Source: JABDQZ01 sp963801985
GTDB taxonomy: Bacteria; Pseudomonadota; Gammaproteobacteria; Chromatiales; Chromatiaceae
Direction of reading: 5' to 3'
Length of the DNA: 64,000 nucleotides
NCBI GenBank assembly: GCA_963801985.1
Contig: CAWDGV010000008.1
Location: 39,360-103,359, forward strand
Part shown: one piece after another, positions 7,663 to 18,367 of the stretch
How the letters are laid out: every line of letters starts with the position of its first letter
How positions within the stretch are numbered: position 1 is the first letter of the stretch
Notes under the pieces: model-generated
What the model was told of the DNA's origin: nothing
What the model saw: the letters and a program-made list of their open reading frames with translations, nothing else
The model's database searches: none
Translations under genes and position numbers: made by a program

Positions 7663-9270
7663 TTATGATTGATGTAACGGGCCTGCAGCAATTATTTCGT
7701 CGGTAACCTGATCACTGAACTTGGCAAAATTTTCATGAAACATGTTGGCAAGTTTTTTGGCCTGGACATCATAGGCAGCTGGATCATCCCAGTTGTTGCG
7801 TGGCTGTAACAGGGCTGTAGGGACTTGTGGGCAGACTTCAGGAATCTCGAAACCAAAAATCTCGTCAGTAATTGTTGCTGTATTGTCGAGGTGACCATCC
7901 AGGGCAGCATTAACCATAGCGCGTGTATGGGGGATTTCGATACGTTCACCAACCCCATAAGGTCCGCCGGTCCAGCCCGTATTGATCAGCCAGACTTTAG
8001 AACCATGTTTGTTGATGCGTTCACCCAGTAACTCGGCATAACGGCGAGGGTGCAACGGCATAAAAGGCGCGCCGTAACAGGCGCTGAAAACCGGGGAAGG
8101 TTCAGTGACGCCTTTTTCAGTGCCGGCTACACGCGCTGTGTAACCGGAAATAAAGTGATACATGGCCTGTTCAGAAGTCAGGCGTGAAATTGGTGGCAGG
8201 ACTCCAAAGGCATCGCAAGTCAGGAAAATAATATTTTCCGGTTGTCCGCCAAGACCATCAAGCTTGGCATTAGGAATTGCGCTGATATGGTAAGCACCCC
8301 GCGTGTTTTCGGTTAAGGAATCATCGTCCAGGTTCAGCCGGTGAGAGTGAGCGTCCATGGTGACGTTTTCCAGAACCGTTCCAAAACGCTGGGTGGTGGA
8401 ATAAATTTCCGGTTCGTTGACGGGTGACAATTTGATCATTTTTGCATAGCAACCACCTTCAAAGTTAAAGATGCCATTATCGCTCCAGCCATGTTCATCA
8501 TCGCCTATCAGGGTTCTGTTTTTATCGGCGGAGAGTGTCGTTTTACCAGTTCCGCTGAGTCCAAAGAACAGGGCGGTTTTACCATCACTACCAATGTTGG
8601 CTGAACAGTGCATGGGTAATACGCCTTTTTCCGGCAGCAGGTAATTCATTACTGAGAAAATAGATTTCTTGATTTCGCCGGCATAACTGGTTCCGCCAAT
8701 CAAAATGATGCGTTTAAGAAAATTAACCAGGATGAAAGTCTCGCTGCGGGTTTCATCAATACTTGGGATAGCGTGAAAGCGAGGAGAATTGATGACCGTA
8801 AAAAAAGGTTCATGGTTGTTTAATTCTTCTTCACTTCCCTGGATGAACATGTTCCGGGCGAAAAGACTGTGCCAGGCATACTCAGTGATAATTCTTACCG
8901 GCAAGCGATAATCGGGATCGGCCCCGGCAAAACAATCCTGCACATAGACATCTTTCATCTGTAAATAGGAGGCCATTCGCTGGTGCAATATATCGAAATG
9001 CTCTTCTGATATTGGCTTGTTGATAGTGCCCCACCAGATATGGTCATGGCTTTCCTGATCATCAACAATAAACTTGTCGTCTGCAGACCGGCCGGTGTGA
9101 TGGCCGGTTCTGACAATGAATGGGCCAAGATGGGATATAGTACCTTCACGGCGCTCTACAGCATGCTGGTAGAGTGCGGGGGTAGGGAGATTCCAGTAAA
9201 TTTCATTAAGATTGTAAAGACCGTGAATTTCCAAATCCTGGCAGATATGTTTTTCAAATTGTTTAGGCAT
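7663..9270 (-). CDS. pckA: ATP-dependent phosphoenolpyruvate carboxykinase
   Basis: At 535 residues it is the normal length for the ATP-type enzyme, which converts oxaloacetate and ATP to phosphoenolpyruvate, CO2 and ADP in gluconeogenesis. The kinase-1a P-loop GLSGTGKTTLSAD (about residues 240-255), the kinase-2 region FNFEGGCYAK and the substrate-binding RxGxxY-type N-terminus (IVRTGHHTGRS) are all present. The start ATG is preceded by a GGGAG ribosome site. It converges with the unknown gene at 7022-7654, leaving only 8 bp between stops. Confidence 0.96.
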   Translation of the reverse strand: MPKQFEKHICQDLEIHGLYNLNEIYWNLPTPALYQHAVERREGTISHLGPFIVRTGHHTGRSADDKFIVDDQESHDHIWWGTINKPISEEHFDILHQRMASYLQMKDVYVQDCFAGADPDYRLPVRIITEYAWHSLFARNMFIQGSEEELNNHEPFFTVINSPRFHAIPSIDETRSETFILVNFLKRIILIGGTSYAGEIKKSIFSVMNYLLPEKGVLPMHCSANIGSDGKTALFFGLSGTGKTTLSADKNRTLIGDDEHGWSDNGIFNFEGGCYAKMIKLSPVNEPEIYSTTQRFGTVLENVTMDAHSHRLNLDDDSLTENTRGAYHISAIPNAKLDGLGGQPENIIFLTCDAFGVLPPISRLTSEQAMYHFISGYTARVAGTEKGVTEPSPVFSACYGAPFMPLHPRRYAELLGERINKHGSKVWLINTGWTGGPYGVGERIEIPHTRAMVNAALDGHLDNTATITDEIFGFEIPEVCPQVPTALLQPRNNWDDPAAYDVQAKKLANMFHENFAKFSDQVTDEIIAAGPLHQS

Positions 9271-9453
9271 GCTGGGCTCCCGGGAGGTCCAACACTCAAT
9301 GAAAATGCTTAGGATAGGTTCAAGGTGGCGCCCTAAAGAGGTGCTGGCGCCAGGTTGTTCGCACTAAGATTGATCATCAACTGCCGGATATCACCTGTTT
9401 TTTGTGTATTTATTTAGGTGAAACCAAGTTTCGTGCCAAAAGCACGGGCAGGC

Positions 9454-10923
9454 TTACAAAAAGTCGAGTACTTCCTGTTCGATGTTCTCTTTATCTATCA
9501 CCGTTTTTTGAGCAATCTCTTTGTCAAACAGGGCATTGATGATCGCAGGAATCTCTGTATTGGCTTCCCTGGCAATGGATTTCAGGGCATCGATATCACG
9601 GACGCCTTTTTCGCCGGTTAAAGCATTGGCAATGGTCGGAGAAAACTTGGTCCATTCAGCCGTGGAATAGACAATGGTTTTCAATGGCTCGCTGCGGCAA
9701 TTGTCATAAGCCTTGAGGCAGGTTGCCGTGTGGGGGTCCATCAGGTAGCCATTCTTAAAGGCAGTCTGGATGTAGGCTTTGCCATCTTCATCATTACAGA
9801 AATCAGCGGCAAAAAATTGTTGTACCAAAGCCAGTTCATCAGCATGTAACTGGTAATGCTTTTCACTGTCAAGTTGCAGCATCAACTCCTTGGTGCGGTC
9901 GCTACCAAACAGGTCATACAATATGCGTTCAACATTGGATGACTTGAGAATATCCATGGCTGGAGAGGTAGTAGCAATTACCGAGCGGTCCCTCAGGTCA
10001 TAGGTTCCTTCATTAATGAAGTCAGTTAATACATTGTTCCGGTTGGAAGCAATCAGGATTTTTCTGACGGGCAATCCCATTTTCATTGCGTAATAACCAC
10101 CCAGAGCATTACCGAAGTTACCGCTGGGTACATCCAGGTAAACCTCTTCACCTATGGAAATTGCACCCTGCCTAACCAGTTCCAGGTAACTGTGGATATG
10201 GTAAATAATCTGGAAAATGATACGGCCAAAATTGACCGAGTTGGCCGCAGACAGAAAGGTATTTTTTTCCTGTAGTTTTGCTGCAAACCTGTCAGAAGCC
10301 AACAACATTTTCAAGGCTGATTGCGCATCATCAAAATCACCGTGAATGCCAATGACTTTCAGGTTTTCTGCATCTTCAGTGACCATCTGCAAGCGTTGTA
10401 CATCAGAAGTACCACCATCAGGATAGAGACATGCCACTTTGACATTTTCCCGGTTTTTGAATGTGTCCAGGGCAGCGGGACCGGTATCACCACTGGTAGC
10501 GGCCAATACCAGGTAGTTTTCATTCCGTTTCAGGGCCAGGTCTGCCAGGATCAGGCCAAAAGGTTGCAGGGCCATATCTTTGAAGGCGCGGGTAGGACCA
10601 TGATAGAGCTCACTGACAAACAGGTCTTCTTCAACCTTTACCACAGGAACCGGGTTGGCTGGATCATCAAATTCGTCATACAGGCTAAGGGCCTGGTCAA
10701 TAACCGCTTCTTCGATATCCAGGTTAAATGCGGATAAAACATCTTTGGCCAGGGTTTTGTAGTTAGAAGCAAGATGCTTGCTTAAAAAGTCTGAGCCCAG
10801 GTCTGGCAGGGTTTCCGGTACGTAAATTCCGCCAAATGAAGACATTGGGCTTAAAATGGCTTGGGAAAAGCTGACTTTTTCAGGGCGTTGGCCGTCGTTG
10901 CCGCGTGTTTCAATAAAATTCAT
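9454..10923 (-). CDS. thrC: Threonine synthase
   Basis: A 489-residue PLP enzyme of the longer (class II, about 480-500 residue) threonine synthase group, catalysing O-phosphohomoserine to threonine. The PLP lysine is Lys115 in GPTRAFKDMALQ, the phosphate-binding ATSGDTGPA loop follows, and the N-terminal TRG motif is present (FIETRGND). No hom or thrB lies nearby, so here the gene is a stand-alone unit. Its ATG is followed by the usual FIETRG, which supports the start. Confidence 0.95.
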   Translation of the reverse strand: MNFIETRGNDGQRPEKVSFSQAILSPMSSFGGIYVPETLPDLGSDFLSKHLASNYKTLAKDVLSAFNLDIEEAVIDQALSLYDEFDDPANPVPVVKVEEDLFVSELYHGPTRAFKDMALQPFGLILADLALKRNENYLVLAATSGDTGPAALDTFKNRENVKVACLYPDGGTSDVQRLQMVTEDAENLKVIGIHGDFDDAQSALKMLLASDRFAAKLQEKNTFLSAANSVNFGRIIFQIIYHIHSYLELVRQGAISIGEEVYLDVPSGNFGNALGGYYAMKMGLPVRKILIASNRNNVLTDFINEGTYDLRDRSVIATTSPAMDILKSSNVERILYDLFGSDRTKELMLQLDSEKHYQLHADELALVQQFFAADFCNDEDGKAYIQTAFKNGYLMDPHTATCLKAYDNCRSEPLKTIVYSTAEWTKFSPTIANALTGEKGVRDIDALKSIAREANTEIPAIINALFDKEIAQKTVIDKENIEQEVLDFL

Positions 10924-11141
10924 TGTCTGGATTCTTAAAAACAGTTTATTTAGCTGAATAGCAGGTTTGAGCGGATTCTAACATACTGACGTGGGCAATT
11001 TTCAAACTACCTCCTGAAAATTGCTGAAAAAATCATGGTTTTTATGACTCATGGTGAGCTGGTTTTGCCATTCCGGGTTAAAGGATCTAGGGACAGTGCC
11101 GATATTCGTTAAGTAACGCAAAGAGGGGTTTAAAAGAATAA

Positions 11142-12716
11142 ATGTCTGATGATCTAGACCTGCCGCTGTTCAGTGAAGAAGTTGAACAAAAGAAAGAGCA
11201 GACACCAGCTACTGATTTACCTAAATGGAAAGTCCTAATCGTGGATGATGAACAAGGGGTTCACGATGTGACTTTACTGGCTATGAAGCGCTTCCAGTTT
11301 CAGGGTAGGGCGCTCGAATTTTTTCATGCCTATTCAGCTCAGCAGGCAATTGAAATTCTTACAGAAAACAGAGATACCGCCGTCGCCTTTGTTGATGTTG
11401 TCATGGAGTCTGACGATGCTGGTTTAAAGCTGGTGGAATATGTCAGGGAAAAACTGAAAAACTTTCATATTCGTTTGATTTTACGAACCGGGCAGCCAGG
11501 TATTGCGCCGGAAGCCCGTATCATTGAAAACTACGATATCAATGATTACAAGGATAAAACCGAACTTACCAAGCAGAAGCTGACAACCGCGCTGTTTGCT
11601 GCCTTGCGATCCTATCGTGACATTATGGCGCTGGAACAGAACCGCATAGGGCTGGAACAGGTAGTCTCTGCCACTTCCAGTATCTACAGTATTCATGATC
11701 TTGACGATTTTGTATCCGGACTGTTAAAGCAGGTTATTTCAGTTGTAGGTGCCAGCGGCGATGCCTTATGCGCACAATCCTCGGGCTTTCTTGTCGGCAG
11801 TTACGATCCCGATGATTCCGACACAGACAGGATTATTGCCGGTTCCGGAATCTATGCGGGGCAGGAAGACCGGAAAATAAGCGAGGTTGTAGATGCTGCA
11901 ATCCTGGAGCGATTAGCCAGTGCAGTTGGTAAGCGTTGTAATGCGTATTACAAGGACGGCAGCGTATTTTATATTCATAACAATATGGGTGGTCATGGCA
12001 TTATCTATGTCAGTACTCCCTGCCTGGAAGATGAAAACCATAGAAGACTCATCGAACTGTTCTGTTCAAATATCGTAATTGCCTACGAAAATGTCAGCCT
12101 GAATAAGGAAATTGAAGATACACAGCGCGAAATTATTTTTACCCTGGGTACAGTAGCTGAGTTCAGAAGCCAGGAAACTGGTGAACATGTTCAGCGCGTA
12201 GCGAAATATGTGGAAATTCTGGCCAGAAATTATGGCCTGGGCAGCGCGGAAACTGAACTGGTAAAAATGGCTTCACCCTTACATGACCTTGGCAAGATTG
12301 CGATCCCCGATGCAATTCTTAACAAGCCTGGCAAACTTACAGCCGAGGAATTCGAAACCATGAAAACCCACACTACCCAGGGCTATGAGATGCTAAGGCA
12401 CTCGAAACGGCCCCTGTTGCAGTGTGCAGCGGTTATTGCCAGGTCACACCAGGAAAAATGGGATGGCTCGGGTTATCCTGATGGATTGGTGGGTGATTCC
12501 ATTCCAATTTATGGCAGGTTGGTAGCCATCGCTGATGTTTTCGATGCACTTGGCAGCAAGCGTTGTTACAAGGATAGCTGGGAAATTGACAAGATCCTGC
12601 AATTTTTCAATGAACAGCGCGGTAAACATTTTGATCCCCAGTTGGTCGATATCCTGATGAATAATCTCGAAGAGTTTCTAGTAGTAAGAGAAGCTCACAT
12701 GGAGTTAATTTCATGA
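11142..12716 (+). CDS. Response regulator with REC, DUF3369 and HD-GYP domains
   Basis: A 524-residue regulator. The REC domain (about 28-150) has acidic residues Asp35/36 and phosphoacceptor Asp85 (VAFVDVVM). The middle (about 170-320) matches the DUF3369 type linking domain. The HD-GYP domain has the HD pair at 381-382 (HDLGKIAIPD) and GYP at 444-446 (SGYPDG). It should degrade c-di-GMP under control of phosphorylation. The rhodanese gene overlaps its stop by 4 nt (ATGA) and the histidine kinase follows, so the kinase is the likely partner. Confidence 0.92.
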   Translation: MSDDLDLPLFSEEVEQKKEQTPATDLPKWKVLIVDDEQGVHDVTLLAMKRFQFQGRALEFFHAYSAQQAIEILTENRDTAVAFVDVVMESDDAGLKLVEYVREKLKNFHIRLILRTGQPGIAPEARIIENYDINDYKDKTELTKQKLTTALFAALRSYRDIMALEQNRIGLEQVVSATSSIYSIHDLDDFVSGLLKQVISVVGASGDALCAQSSGFLVGSYDPDDSDTDRIIAGSGIYAGQEDRKISEVVDAAILERLASAVGKRCNAYYKDGSVFYIHNNMGGHGIIYVSTPCLEDENHRRLIELFCSNIVIAYENVSLNKEIEDTQREIIFTLGTVAEFRSQETGEHVQRVAKYVEILARNYGLGSAETELVKMASPLHDLGKIAIPDAILNKPGKLTAEEFETMKTHTTQGYEMLRHSKRPLLQCAAVIARSHQEKWDGSGYPDGLVGDSIPIYGRLVAIADVFDALGSKRCYKDSWEIDKILQFFNEQRGKHFDPQLVDILMNNLEEFLVVREAHMELIS

Positions 12717-13600
12717 AAAATCATATTCTCATGCTGGTATTGCTGATTATTCCTGCGAGTCTTTTCGCTGATCATATACCTGCCAGAATCCTGGAAACTG
12801 ATTGGTTGGCTGGGCAACTTAACTCAGAACATCTTAGGATTATTGATAGCCGTTCTCCCAAAAAATATGCCAAGAGCCATATTCCAGGGGCTGTCAATTT
12901 GCCGGTAAACCTGACTTTCGCCCCCAAGCCAAGAAATGACCTGGTTGCGCCCGTGACTCAGATCAGCAAATTGTTCGGTGAAGCAGGTATTGATTTTAAT
13001 CATGATGTTGTGATTTATGATGATGGCGAATTTATTGATGCTGCTCGCCTTGTATGGATTCTCGAAGCACATGGACATACGCATGTTGCCATATTGAATG
13101 GTGGCTTTACGGCATGGACTGCTGCAGGCAATAGCCAAAGCCAGGAAATTGTTAAGCCGGAACCAACTCTTTTTGTGCCAGCTGTGAATCCCGACCGGAT
13201 TGCCAGTAAATTTTCAACGCGTATGGCCATCGATAACCCTAATATACAGATCGTCGATTCGCGGGCCAATGAAGAATATCTTGGTAAGAAAAGTAAAGCA
13301 TCACGAAAAGGTCGTATCCCTACGGCTGCCAATGTTCCCTGGGATATGAACTATACGGAAAATAAAGAGGGTATTGTTAAACTCAAACCCAGGGATGAAT
13401 TGGAAAAAATGTACCAACATATTGACAGGGATCGTAAGGTCATCACTTATTGCAACAAAGGTAAGCAATCAGCTTTGTCACACTTTGTCCTGCGTGATCT
13501 TGGCTATGATGTGGCCGCTTATGATGGATCCTGGTTTGAATGGGGGAATGATTATTCATTACCTATAGAATTACCCGAGAGCAATTCAGCCGATAATTAA
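12713..13600 (+). CDS. Periplasmic two-domain rhodanese (thiosulfate sulfurtransferase)
   Basis: A 295-residue protein with a cleavable signal peptide (MKNHILMLVLL...SLFA, about residue 19). Two rhodanese domains follow. The first keeps the fold but lacks the catalytic Cys (VVIYDDGEF at the loop). The second has Cys247 in TYCNKGKQSA, so it is the active domain, moving sulfane sulfur from thiosulfate to an acceptor such as cyanide or a thiol. It overlaps the HD-GYP regulator by 4 nt, and the kinase starts 15 nt after its stop. The operon position suggests it feeds or senses sulfur for the signalling system; this is an inference. Confidence 0.92.
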   Translation: MKNHILMLVLLIIPASLFADHIPARILETDWLAGQLNSEHLRIIDSRSPKKYAKSHIPGAVNLPVNLTFAPKPRNDLVAPVTQISKLFGEAGIDFNHDVVIYDDGEFIDAARLVWILEAHGHTHVAILNGGFTAWTAAGNSQSQEIVKPEPTLFVPAVNPDRIASKFSTRMAIDNPNIQIVDSRANEEYLGKKSKASRKGRIPTAANVPWDMNYTENKEGIVKLKPRDELEKMYQHIDRDRKVITYCNKGKQSALSHFVLRDLGYDVAAYDGSWFEWGNDYSLPIELPESNSADN

Positions 13601-13615
13601 GAGCTGGTCCTGATT

Positions 13616-15505
13616 ATGACCGGATACCTGCGCGAACTATCAATCAGAAGCAAACTCATAGTTGCCATGTTCATGGCATCTTTTACCACTTTGGTGCTGG
13701 TAACTGTTGTTGTTTTAATCTGGGATAACAAAAATCTTGAAAATGCCGCAACGGAAAATGCCTCGGCAATTACCCAGTCTTTAACGCAGAATTTTCTTAA
13801 AATGCAATTTCTTGACAGTTCTGATGCAGTATCTGATGTAGTAACAACTCTGCGTTCTTTTCAGGAAATAAATCAGGTCTTTTTATTCAATAATGCCGGT
13901 GAGCCTGTTTTTCAGTATCACAAGCAGAATACTGTGAGATCTGAAATTCCTGATATTAATTCAAAAGAAATTTTGAATGTTGGCCCCGAATATATACATA
14001 TTGTGCAGCCAATCTTGTTTGGAGGCCAGGAATACGGTAAAGCTTATCTAAAGCTCAGCAAAGGATTTATTAATCAATGGAAGGAAACTCAGCGTAACCG
14101 CTTTCTTTATTTCATCATTGTTGTCAGCGGCATGGCTGTGCTGATGGCAAGGATGGTTGCACCACTCATCGCCAGGCCAATCATTGAACTTGCACAAACG
14201 ATGGAACATGTTGTCAATAATAAGGATCTGACAATACGGGTTGAAACTGACGAGAAACGCGAGATTGCCCAGCTATACAATGGTTTCAATGAAATGCTTT
14301 CTGCCATTGAGCGATACAGCAAAGATCTTCAGAATCACAAGTATGCTATTGATCAGTCAGCTATTGTTTCCATTACAAACCTGATGGGACGTATTACCTA
14401 CGTCAATGAAAAGTTTATTGAAGTATCTGGTTATGACAGGGAAGAGCTTATTGGGCAGAATCATCGTATCGTGAAATCAGATGTGCACGATGACAAATTT
14501 TTTAAAAAATTATGGTCAACGATTTCAAAAGGCAATGTCTGGAACGGAGAAATATGTAACCGGGCCAAAGATGGAAGTTACTACTGGGTTGATTCAACCA
14601 TGGTGCCTTTCCTGGATAACAAGGGAAAACCGACCCAGTACATGAGCCTGAGATTTCTTATTACGGATAAAAAGGATGCCCAGAGACGGCTATCTCAGAT
14701 CAATGCGAATCTTGAAAACGTTGTCAAGAAGCGTTCCAGGGAGCTTGAAGAAAGTAATACGATGCTTATGCAGGCCGAAAAAATGGCATCCCTGGGCGAG
14801 CTTGTTGCAGGTGTTGCCCATGAGGTCAATACACCTATCGGTATTGGCGTTACAGCGGCTTCGCATCTGCATGACAGTGTCGAGCAAATAAAAAGCAAGG
14901 CTCTTGAAAATAGATTGACCCGTGGGGAACTGGCTGATTTTATGCAAGAGGCTGAAGAGTCTTCGACCATTATATTGTCTAACCTGGAAAAGGCGGCTTT
15001 GCAAATACGCAGTTTCAAGGAGGTTGCTGTTGACCAGACACTTGAAGAGAAGAGGATCTTTAATGTGTGCGAGTATCTCGACGAGATCTTTCTCAGCCTA
15101 AGGCCTAAACTGAAAAAAACCTCTCATGAAATCAGGATTGACTGTGATAAAAACCTGGTAATAAACAGCTATGCGGGGGTTTTTTCACAGATTATATCCA
15201 ATTTTGTAACTAACAGTCTCAGGTATGGCTTTGCGGATGGTGAAGCCGGTCAAATAAAAGTTTCAGTAATAAAGAGAAATGATCGTTTAATACTCGAATA
15301 TTCAGATAATGGTCGAGGTATGGAGCCTTCCGAAGTTAAAAAAATTTTTGATCCATTCTTTACAACTGGCCGAGATAAGGGGGGCACGGGCCTGGGAATG
15401 CACATTGTCTATAACCTGGTTACACAAAAGCTTTCAGGTACTATCCAGTGTGCAAGTCAGCCGGGCCAGGGTGTCAAATTTAAGCTGGAAACTGCCTTAA
15501 TCTAA
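13616..15505 (+). CDS. Membrane PAS sensor histidine kinase
   Basis: A 629-residue kinase. A transmembrane helix at about 13-38, a periplasmic sensor domain to about 160, a second helix, a HAMP-like linker, a PAS domain (about 240-350, ending in a PAC motif) and a coiled coil (about 360-390) precede the HisKA-type H-box with His402 (VAHEVNTPIG). The ATP-binding domain has N, G1 and G2 boxes (NSLRYGF, SDNGRGM, GGTGLGMHIV). It is the likely partner of the REC/HD-GYP regulator two genes upstream. The periplasmic domain suggests sensing outside the cytoplasm, where the neighbouring rhodanese also works. Confidence 0.92.
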   Translation: MTGYLRELSIRSKLIVAMFMASFTTLVLVTVVVLIWDNKNLENAATENASAITQSLTQNFLKMQFLDSSDAVSDVVTTLRSFQEINQVFLFNNAGEPVFQYHKQNTVRSEIPDINSKEILNVGPEYIHIVQPILFGGQEYGKAYLKLSKGFINQWKETQRNRFLYFIIVVSGMAVLMARMVAPLIARPIIELAQTMEHVVNNKDLTIRVETDEKREIAQLYNGFNEMLSAIERYSKDLQNHKYAIDQSAIVSITNLMGRITYVNEKFIEVSGYDREELIGQNHRIVKSDVHDDKFFKKLWSTISKGNVWNGEICNRAKDGSYYWVDSTMVPFLDNKGKPTQYMSLRFLITDKKDAQRRLSQINANLENVVKKRSRELEESNTMLMQAEKMASLGELVAGVAHEVNTPIGIGVTAASHLHDSVEQIKSKALENRLTRGELADFMQEAEESSTIILSNLEKAALQIRSFKEVAVDQTLEEKRIFNVCEYLDEIFLSLRPKLKKTSHEIRIDCDKNLVINSYAGVFSQIISNFVTNSLRYGFADGEAGQIKVSVIKRNDRLILEYSDNGRGMEPSEVKKIFDPFFTTGRDKGGTGLGMHIVYNLVTQKLSGTIQCASQPGQGVKFKLETALI

Positions 15506-15612
15506 AGAAAAAACAGGTTTTGCCGAAAGCATACTTACCAGGCTGTATATGAGCCTGAAATACATTTTCATACTTCTTAATAGGGTTCTAATGCATATTG
15601 TCGGTAAGAATA

Positions 15613-18123
15613 ATGAGCGCAATAACCGCCAGGGTTAGTCGAAATGCACCCAGTCTGCGTACCCGCTATATCAGTCTGACCGTTTTAGTTGGACTGGTCA
15701 TTATTGCAATTGTTGCCTTTTTTTACCGAGATGTGATTACAACCAAGCATGCGGTATCTGCAGCTTTTGTCGATTCAAACCAGGAACGAAACGAAATCGA
15801 TAACCTTCGCACTAACATGTTGAAGCTCTATCGAAATATTGATTTATTTTTACTCGACCCAACCAGGGAAGAAACGACAGAAAATATTAATTTTCTGATT
15901 AACGATTCGATTCTCAGTGTATTAAGACTGAGTAACTCTGATCATCCTTATCACGTGGATTTGAATGATAAAACTTTGGGTCTCGAGAGTGACCTGGTCC
16001 GTTTAAAAGAACAGATTCATTACCTGATTGAAGTCCGTATGGATGTTAACAGGCAATATCCGGGAATGGCTTTGTCCGCTGAAGGCATGTCACCTCCACA
16101 GCAAGCTGTTAGAAGTGGATTAAGTATTCTGATTGAGGAAATTGAGACAGGTGAACTTGAGCTGGTTTCAAACGAAATCTACCCACTTTTACTCAAGACT
16201 TATACACTCTGGGTCGATGAGATTGCACAGATAAGAATCTACCTGGCCAACCGTTTTGCTTCTTTCTCAACAGAAATATTAATTGACCAGGCAAACTCGC
16301 TTGATGATTTTCATCAGAAATTTAAAGCTAATCTGCAAATCATTGAACAACTTTATCAGAATGAAGACAGTTTTCAGGCCCCATCAGTAATTGAATCAAT
16401 AAAGAAATCGTCAGCGGAATGGTATGATCTTTTGTTACAGGTAAGAGAGATCACAGAATCGGGCATGTGGCGAGGTGATACCCATGTACTGCAAACCCGA
16501 ATAATCCCTTTATCAGACAAAATAACTACGACGATTCAAGGCATCGATAACCTGATCAGGTTTGAGCAGAATAGTATCAGTGATCGTCAACGGATCAGCA
16601 ACGAGACGCTTGGAAACCTGGTTATTGCCATTGTTGTTTTATTCCTTTTGTTTATCGGGGCTATGCTGATCTCGATCGAATGGATGCTATTCAAACCGAT
16701 CAAAAATGTTGCCCTGGCTTTGCGTTCCAAGGCCTTTGATATTGATCTTCCCCAGCTGGAAGGAGTGAAAACACGTGAAGTGGGTTCCCTGATAGAAGCC
16801 TTCCAGGAGATGGATGACGAGGTAACACAGCGTCAGTCGGCTCTTGAACACCAGGCTTTGCATGATCACCTGACCGGCTTGCCAAATCGTTTCATGTTAA
16901 ACCAGCGCATTGAATACCAGTTGCTTTCCGCGGAGCGTTCAGAGCAAAGTTTTACGCTGTTTTTAATGGACCTGGATCATTTCAAGGATATTAATGACAC
17001 GCTGGGGCATGCAGCTGGTGATATTTTACTGATTGGTGTTTCGCAGCGCATCAGCGGATTGGTGCGCAAGTCGGATACGGTTGCGCGTCTCGGTGGGGAT
17101 GAGTTCGCCATACTACTGCCAGATACTGATAAGCAGGCTAGTTTACAACTGGCGCAATCAGTATCCAGTAGTATCGCTCAGCCCTTTTTGATCAATGATC
17201 ATAAAGTCAATATTGGCGTCAGTATTGGTATTGTTACTTATCCTGGAGATGGCGATGATGCGATGTCGCTGCTACAGCACGCGGATATGGCGATGTACGT
17301 CGCCAAGCGCAAGCGTATCGGGTTTGCCCATTATGAAGTCAATGAAGACTTTTACAGTACCGAACGTCTGGCACTGATGAATGATTTACAGCATGAGCTG
17401 GAAAACAACAAACTTGAGCTTTATTACCAGCCCAAGATCGACGCGGATGGCGAATCCATCATTGGTGCCGAAGCATTGTTACGCTGGAATCATAAAAAGT
17501 TCGGTTTTATTCCACCGGATAAAGTGGTTGAACTGGCCGAGCATATTGGCATTATTCACCAGTTGTCGATCTGGGTATTAAACCAGGCCATACAGCAATG
17601 CAGTCAGTGGCATCAGCAAGGAAATAAAATTTCGATTTCAGTCAATTTGTCAGTGCGCGATCTGTCCAATGAAGATCTTTGTAAAGAGATTGCGGCAATG
17701 CTGGAAAATAACCAGCTCGAGAGTAAGTACCTGACGCTGGAGATTACCGAAAGTGTCATGATGGAAAACCTGGCGCTTTCAATCGAATTGCTTAACCGGC
17801 TCAGTGGTATGGGTATCAGCATTTCGATTGATGATTTTGGTACTGGTTTTTCATCGCTGGCTTACCTGAAAAGATTGCCGGTCAATGAATTAAAAATCGA
17901 TAAATCTTTTATCATGGACATGGATACCGATCAAAGTGACGAGGTTATCGTGCAGTCGACAATCAACCTCGGGCACAACCTGGGCCTGAACGTTGTTGCA
18001 GAAGGTATTGAAAGTCGCAATGTAATGAACATGGTCAAGGAGCTTGGCTGTGATCATGTACAGGGTTACTTTTTCAGCAAACCAAAGACCAGCAAGCAGT
18101 TTAATGAACTGCTTCAGCGCTAG
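15613..18123 (+). CDS. GGDEF-EAL c-di-GMP protein with membrane sensor domain
   Basis: An 836-residue protein with a helix at about 18-38, a long helical periplasmic domain to about 335, a second helix (about 338-358), a HAMP-like linker, GGDEF and EAL domains. GGDEF is intact at 494-498 with an I-site (RKSD) five residues before it. EAL is intact at 620-622 (AEALLRW), with the DDFGTGFSS and LKIDKSFI motifs present. It could therefore both make and break c-di-GMP. A TTG at 15598 would add five residues; I prefer the ATG at 15613. It lies 107 bp after the kinase gene and may belong to the same signalling block. Confidence 0.92.
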   Translation: MSAITARVSRNAPSLRTRYISLTVLVGLVIIAIVAFFYRDVITTKHAVSAAFVDSNQERNEIDNLRTNMLKLYRNIDLFLLDPTREETTENINFLINDSILSVLRLSNSDHPYHVDLNDKTLGLESDLVRLKEQIHYLIEVRMDVNRQYPGMALSAEGMSPPQQAVRSGLSILIEEIETGELELVSNEIYPLLLKTYTLWVDEIAQIRIYLANRFASFSTEILIDQANSLDDFHQKFKANLQIIEQLYQNEDSFQAPSVIESIKKSSAEWYDLLLQVREITESGMWRGDTHVLQTRIIPLSDKITTTIQGIDNLIRFEQNSISDRQRISNETLGNLVIAIVVLFLLFIGAMLISIEWMLFKPIKNVALALRSKAFDIDLPQLEGVKTREVGSLIEAFQEMDDEVTQRQSALEHQALHDHLTGLPNRFMLNQRIEYQLLSAERSEQSFTLFLMDLDHFKDINDTLGHAAGDILLIGVSQRISGLVRKSDTVARLGGDEFAILLPDTDKQASLQLAQSVSSSIAQPFLINDHKVNIGVSIGIVTYPGDGDDAMSLLQHADMAMYVAKRKRIGFAHYEVNEDFYSTERLALMNDLQHELENNKLELYYQPKIDADGESIIGAEALLRWNHKKFGFIPPDKVVELAEHIGIIHQLSIWVLNQAIQQCSQWHQQGNKISISVNLSVRDLSNEDLCKEIAAMLENNQLESKYLTLEITESVMMENLALSIELLNRLSGMGISISIDDFGTGFSSLAYLKRLPVNELKIDKSFIMDMDTDQSDEVIVQSTINLGHNLGLNVVAEGIESRNVMNMVKELGCDHVQGYFFSKPKTSKQFNELLQR

Positions 18124-18367
18124 TGATTGGAAAATCGTGAAAATAAAAAAGCCCTGAGATGCATCAATCCTATGCCTTCCATAGTAAAGAGGCATCACTG
18201 ATTAACAATAAACCTCCAATGATGCCTAATCAGGCCAGACAATGTAACGCGCAATTGAGTTTTGTCATGTAAAAGATATGTTAGATATACAACCGAATGA
18301 GATGAATTGATACTCTGTATGAAAGAAAACTACTTTCTTCGGATAAATTAAAATTTGGAGTATAAAC

